Shown here: in pieces, positions 24,198-26,341 of the stretch
How the letters are laid out: the number at the start of each line of letters is the position of its first letter
How positions within the stretch are numbered: the first letter of the stretch is position 1
DNA from: Synechococcaceae bacterium WBB_10_009
Lineage (GTDB): Bacteria > Cyanobacteriota > Cyanobacteriia > PCC-6307 > Cyanobiaceae
Length of the DNA stretch: 26,341 nt
Assembly: GCA_010030955.1 (NCBI GenBank)
Contig: RHBP01000006.1
Coordinates: 1 to 26,341, forward strand
Reading direction: 5' to 3'
Notes under the pieces: generated by a model
What the model was told of the DNA's origin: nothing
The model's database searches: none
The model's input: only the letters and a program-made list of their open reading frames with translations
Program-made: the position numbers and the translations under genes

Positions 24198-24217
24198 GGT
24201 CACACAAAAGAGTGACC
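24198..24217. promoter_or_regulatory. Inverted repeat upstream of the M23 peptidase gene
   Basis: GGTCAC (24198-24203) and GTGACC (24212-24217) form a perfect 6-bp dyad with an 8-base A-rich spacer; a further GGTGAC follows at 24219-24224. It lies about 95 bases before the peptidase start and just after the trmL terminator, so it could be an operator for the peptidase gene. No known regulator site was recognised. Confidence 0.35.
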
Positions 24218-24311
24218 ACGGTGACTTGCCTGGTGGTGTTCAGCCCGTTACTCTGCCGGCGACACGGGGATGTTGGCTTCTCCACCGTGTTTTGACCTTT
24301 GGCCAAATTGC

Positions 24312-25385
24312 ATGAAGCCGTATCAATTTGGACTGACCACCCTTGCCAGCACTGCGGCCCTTGCGGTCGCCGGCACGGCGGTCATTCCGACATTGGCGGA
24401 GAACAGGGCCGAGACTCGCAGTGCTCTGGCGGGCGAATCCGGCTCCGGCGTTGCGCTCCATGCCGGCGTCGGCGCAGCTTGGATTGCGGCCCTACCCAGT
24501 GGTGACCGCCTCTGGGTCAAGGTGCGTCAAACCATCAGCCTCGAGGAACTGGCCACCCAGCTCGCCCAAGATGAGAGCAAGCTGGCGCGGCTCAACGACG
24601 TTGACGAAGACCACCGCTTCAGCAGCGGCGACTGGCTGGTGCTTCCGAGCCAATCGATCAAGCAGGCCAAGCAGCTCGAGGGAATCGACACCAGCGAGCT
24701 GCGCCGCACGCCTCCCCTCTCCGCCCCCCCGGAACCGCAGGATCCGGCTCGGGTGCGGCTTGGCGACAGCCTGCTCAAGATCGCCCAGCGCTACAACCTG
24801 AGCATTAGCGAACTCCTACGGCTCAACCCAGGCCTCAGGGCCGCACGCCTGGTGGCTGGCACCCAGATCCGGCTGGCCCAGTCGTCACCTGGCCGCAGCC
24901 GCATGCTGTTGGGGCTCAAACCGGTGGGCTCCGGGGGGCTGAGTTGGCCCGATAGCCCCGATTTCGGAGGCGGTGAGAGCAACGGCAGCGCTCCGTTCGC
25001 CGACACCGGTTGGATCTGGCCCACCCAGGGGGTGTTCTCCTCCGGTTACGGCTGGCGTTGGGGACGGATGCACAAGGGCATCGACATCGCCAACAACGTG
25101 GGCACCCCCATCCTGGCGGCCCGCGCCGGCGAGGTGACCAGCGCCGGTTGGAACGACGGTGGCTACGGCTACCTGGTGGAGGTGCGGCACGCCGACGGCT
25201 CCCTGAGCCGCTATGCCCACAACAGCCGCATCCTCGTGCGGCCCGGCGACCAGGTGAACCAGGGCAGCGTGATCTCGCTGATGGGTAGCACCGGCCGCAG
25301 CACCGGGCCCCACCTCCACTTCGAGATCCTGCCCCCGGGGCGCGGCGCGATGAATCCGCTTCAATTTCTGCCTCCCCGCGCCTGA
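24312..25385 (+). CDS. LysM / M23 family metallopeptidase, exported
   Basis: 357-residue cell-wall protein predicted to cleave peptidoglycan peptide cross-links. The ATG at 24312 opens a signal peptide (MKPYQFGLTTLASTAALAVAGTAVI). Two LysM-like glycan-binding segments follow, at about 67-115 (weak) and 147-190 (RLGDSLLKIAQRYNLSISEL). After a Gly/Ser linker comes the M23 domain (about 238-350). Its zinc site is complete: MHKGID (His254, Asp258) and the HLHFE motif (His334, His336). The upstream terminator makes it a separate transcription unit. A role as a division or maturation hydrolase is inferred from family and architecture. Confidence 0.93.
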   Translation: MKPYQFGLTTLASTAALAVAGTAVIPTLAENRAETRSALAGESGSGVALHAGVGAAWIAALPSGDRLWVKVRQTISLEELATQLAQDESKLARLNDVDEDHRFSSGDWLVLPSQSIKQAKQLEGIDTSELRRTPPLSAPPEPQDPARVRLGDSLLKIAQRYNLSISELLRLNPGLRAARLVAGTQIRLAQSSPGRSRMLLGLKPVGSGGLSWPDSPDFGGGESNGSAPFADTGWIWPTQGVFSSGYGWRWGRMHKGIDIANNVGTPILAARAGEVTSAGWNDGGYGYLVEVRHADGSLSRYAHNSRILVRPGDQVNQGSVISLMGSTGRSTGPHLHFEILPPGRGAMNPLQFLPPRA

Positions 25386-25416
25386 GCGCCCTGCCCAGGG
25401 TCCAACGGCGAAACCC

Positions 25417-25444
25417 TTGGCCGCCACAGGCGGTCCTCTACACT
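25417..25444 (+). promoter_or_regulatory. Probable promoter of tRNA-Met
   Basis: TTGGCC (25417-25422) and TACACT (25439-25444) are fair sigma-70 -35 and -10 hexamers separated by 16 bases. The -10 ends 11 bases before the mature tRNA 5' end, so transcription would start a few bases upstream of the tRNA. Confidence 0.5.
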
Positions 25445-25455
25445 GCTCTCACCGC

Positions 25456-25529
25456 GGCTCGGTAGCTCAGCTGGTTAGAGCGTGGGATTCATAACCCCAA
25501 GGTCGGGAGTTCAAGTCTCCCCCGAGCCA
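25456..25529 (+). tRNA. tRNA-Met (anticodon CAT)
   Basis: A complete cloverleaf can be drawn. The acceptor stem GGCTCGG/CCGAGCC pairs perfectly, as do the D stem GCTC/GAGC and the T stem GGGAG/CTCCC with loop TTCAAGT. The anticodon CAT is at 25490-25492 in loop TTCATAA. The variable loop has 5 bases, the discriminator is A at 25529, and CCA is not encoded. The pair next to the anticodon loop (A31, C39) is mismatched. The first pair G1-C72 and overall sequence favour elongator Met over initiator Met; an Ile tRNA with modified CAT is less likely. Confidence 0.93.
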
Positions 25530-25556
25530 TCCTGTGTCCGCCTGGCCGGACCCGTT

Positions 25557-25580
25557 GCCCTGCCTCCGCAGGGCTTTTTT
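25557..25580 (+). terminator. Rho-independent terminator after tRNA-Met
   Basis: GCCCTGC (25557-25563) and GCAGGGC (25568-25574) form a perfect 7-bp stem with a 4-base loop, followed by six T (25575-25580). It is 27 bases after the tRNA and should end its transcript. Confidence 0.9.
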
Positions 25581-25610
25581 GTGGGGCGAACCGCCGGAGC
25601 TCCGCACGGG

Positions 25611-25634
25611 CTCAGTGGGCCTCAGTGGGCCTCA
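25611..25634. repeat. Short 10-bp tandem duplication at a stop codon
   Basis: CTCAGTGGGC occurs twice in a row (25611-25620 and 25621-25630), followed by CTCA. The second copy holds the stop codon of the small minus-strand gene (25622-25624), and the first copy lies just beyond it. It looks like a slippage duplication. Confidence 0.7.
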
Positions 25635-25945
25635 AAGGCGTCGGTGATCACCGGCACCAACACGATCGGATCAAAGCTGGACTCGACCGCTGCTGGAGCG
25701 CTGCTGGCCGCAGGGCTGGCCGAGGCGTTGGTGATGGCACTGCGGTTGGAGGATCCGCGCCGCCGACCCCCCGGAGCGTCGCCACTCCGGGAACCGCCAC
25801 CGCTGCGGCGGCCTGAGGGTTCGGGTCGGCTGCCGGGCAGGGGACGCTGCAGCGGCTGTTCCTTCAGCTCACTGCGCACCTGGTTGAGCAGGCGAAAGTG
25901 GCTCGTGAGGTTGTATTTGCGCAGCAGGGACGGATCCCAAGCCAT
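25622..25945 (-). CDS. Small hypothetical protein with low-complexity linker
   Basis: 107-residue protein starting MAWDPSLLRKYNLTSHFRLL, a well-formed N-terminal segment of about 30 residues continuing NQVRSELKEQPLQRPLPG. A disordered Ser/Gly/Arg/Pro-rich middle (about 38-70) follows, and an Ala/Ser-rich part ends in SFDPIVLVPVITDAFEAH. No catalytic motif, signal peptide or membrane segment is visible. I believe similar proteins occur in other picocyanobacteria, but cannot check. It is divergent from the peroxiredoxin gene and convergent with the tRNA unit. Function unknown. Confidence 0.7.
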   Translation of the reverse strand: MAWDPSLLRKYNLTSHFRLLNQVRSELKEQPLQRPLPGSRPEPSGRRSGGGSRSGDAPGGRRRGSSNRSAITNASASPAASSAPAAVESSFDPIVLVPVITDAFEAH

Positions 25946-26032
25946 GGGGGCTGTGTTGTGGTCCGGTCAGCCTATGGCGACCGCCGACCAAGGAAGCGTG
26001 ATAAGTTGTTGCAGTGCTTAATGGAAGTCGGA

Positions 26033-26070
26033 TCGAGTACGCCTTATTGACTCGAGTACGCCTAATCGAC
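26033..26070. repeat. 19-bp tandem direct repeat upstream of peroxiredoxin
   Basis: Two adjacent 19-base units, TCGAGTACGCCTTATTGAC (26033-26051) and TCGAGTACGCCTAATCGAC (26052-26070), agree at 17 of 19 positions. They lie between the divergent small gene and the peroxiredoxin gene, 75 bases before the peroxiredoxin ATG. This is a likely place for regulator binding, but no known operator was recognised. Confidence 0.75.
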
Positions 26071-26144
26071 GGGACGCCCACGGGTTACCGCCAGAGCAGG
26101 TCGTTCGCCCTTCCAGGCCACCTGATTCCCCCTCATCTGTGACC

Positions 26145-26341
26145 ATGTCCAGACTCGTCGGACTGCAAGCTCCTGATTTCACCGCCACCGCCGTGGTGGA
26201 CCAGGAATTCAAGGAGGTGACCCTCTCCTCCTACCGCGGCAAGTACGTGGTGCTGTTCTTCTATCCGCTGGATTTCACCTTCGTGTGCCCCACGGAGATC
26301 ACCGCCTTCTCCGACCGCTACAGCGAGTTTTCCAGCCGCAA
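26145..26341 (+). CDS. 2-Cys peroxiredoxin (AhpC/TSA), N-terminal part only
   Basis: First 65 codons of a thiol peroxidase that reduces hydrogen peroxide and organic peroxides, recycled by thioredoxin. It reads MSRLVGLQAPDFTATAVVD, then VTLSSYRGKYVVLFFYPLDF and TFVCPTEITAFSDRYSEF. The FVCPTE motif contains the peroxidatic cysteine (about residue 49) with the conserved Pro and Thr before and around it. The gene is cut by the window end, so the resolving cysteine cannot be seen. The ATG at 26145 is the typical start for the family. Confidence 0.93.
   Translation, partial: MSRLVGLQAPDFTATAVVDQEFKEVTLSSYRGKYVVLFFYPLDFTFVCPTEITAFSDRYSEFSSR

Noticed and set aside
24218..24311. Possible c-di-AMP (ydaO-type) riboswitch before the LysM/M23 peptidase
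   Set aside because: Such riboswitches precede cell-wall peptidases in some bacteria, but I cannot find the conserved core elements here and the leader is short. A covariance-model search would settle it.
26005..26030. Candidate -35/-10 pair upstream of the peroxiredoxin gene
   Set aside because: Several weak hexamer combinations exist (TTGTTG, TTGCAG, TTGACT), but none has a good partner at 16-18 bases, so no promoter is called.

Overview
The window reads as chromosomal DNA of a high-GC unicellular picocyanobacterium of the Synechococcus/Cyanobium type. The evidence is a phycobilisome gene (apcD, allophycocyanin-B alpha chain), a CCB-type cytochrome b6 haem-assembly factor, Psb32, the proton-extrusion protein PcxA and a DUF3370 protein, all typical of cyanobacteria. 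GC is high throughout, genes are tightly packed, and many neighbours overlap or are separated by only a few bases. Species placement is inference; no rRNA gene is present.

Layout. 117-4759 (+): a run of closely spaced genes: DUF2237 protein, gpsA, a PhzF-like protein, a SpoIID/LytB-domain protein, an ATP adenylyltransferase and a group 3 sigma factor. A small minus-strand ORF overlaps the sigma gene tail. 4899-5089 is a divergent spacer holding imperfect 17-bp tandem repeats. 5090-7748 (+): an exported DUF3370 protein, then a protein joining an N-terminal ribbon-helix-helix-like segment to a C-terminal J domain. 7749-8365 has no intact gene; its base composition is less GC-rich and it holds what looks like a decayed minus-strand ORF and a strong inverted repeat. 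8366-8915 (-): apcD with its terminator. 9026-10405 (+): rlmD/rumA, convergent with pheT (-, to 12870). 12981-15513 (+): rpmG, rpsR and an RNB-family exoribonuclease. 15502-17295 (-): a FAD-dependent oxidoreductase. 17383-20101 (+): metG and a lipoprotein of the LptC family. 20037-20702 (-): complex C assembly protein. 20806-25385 (+): TerB-like protein, Psb32, pcxA, cobU/cobP, trmL and a LysM/M23 peptidase. 25456-25529 (+): tRNA-Met(CAT). 25622-25945 (-): a small low-complexity protein. From 26145 (+): the first 65 codons of a 2-Cys peroxiredoxin, cut by the window end.

Function. The genes are mostly housekeeping: translation (pheT, metG, rpmG, rpsR, trmL, rlmD, tRNA-Met), RNA decay (RNB), envelope (LptC, M23 peptidase, SpoIID-like protein, gpsA for lipid precursors) and photosynthesis (apcD, CCB protein, Psb32, PcxA). 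I found no CRISPR array, prophage, insertion sequence, toxin-antitoxin pair or biosynthetic cluster, and nothing that makes a convincing new multi-gene system. The points most worth checking are an apparent one-base frameshift at the end of metG, an RNB gene whose coding frame extends upstream of any ATG/GTG/TTG, the RHH-plus-J-domain protein, the decayed ORF upstream of the apcD terminator, and two sets of tandem repeats in regulatory spacers.
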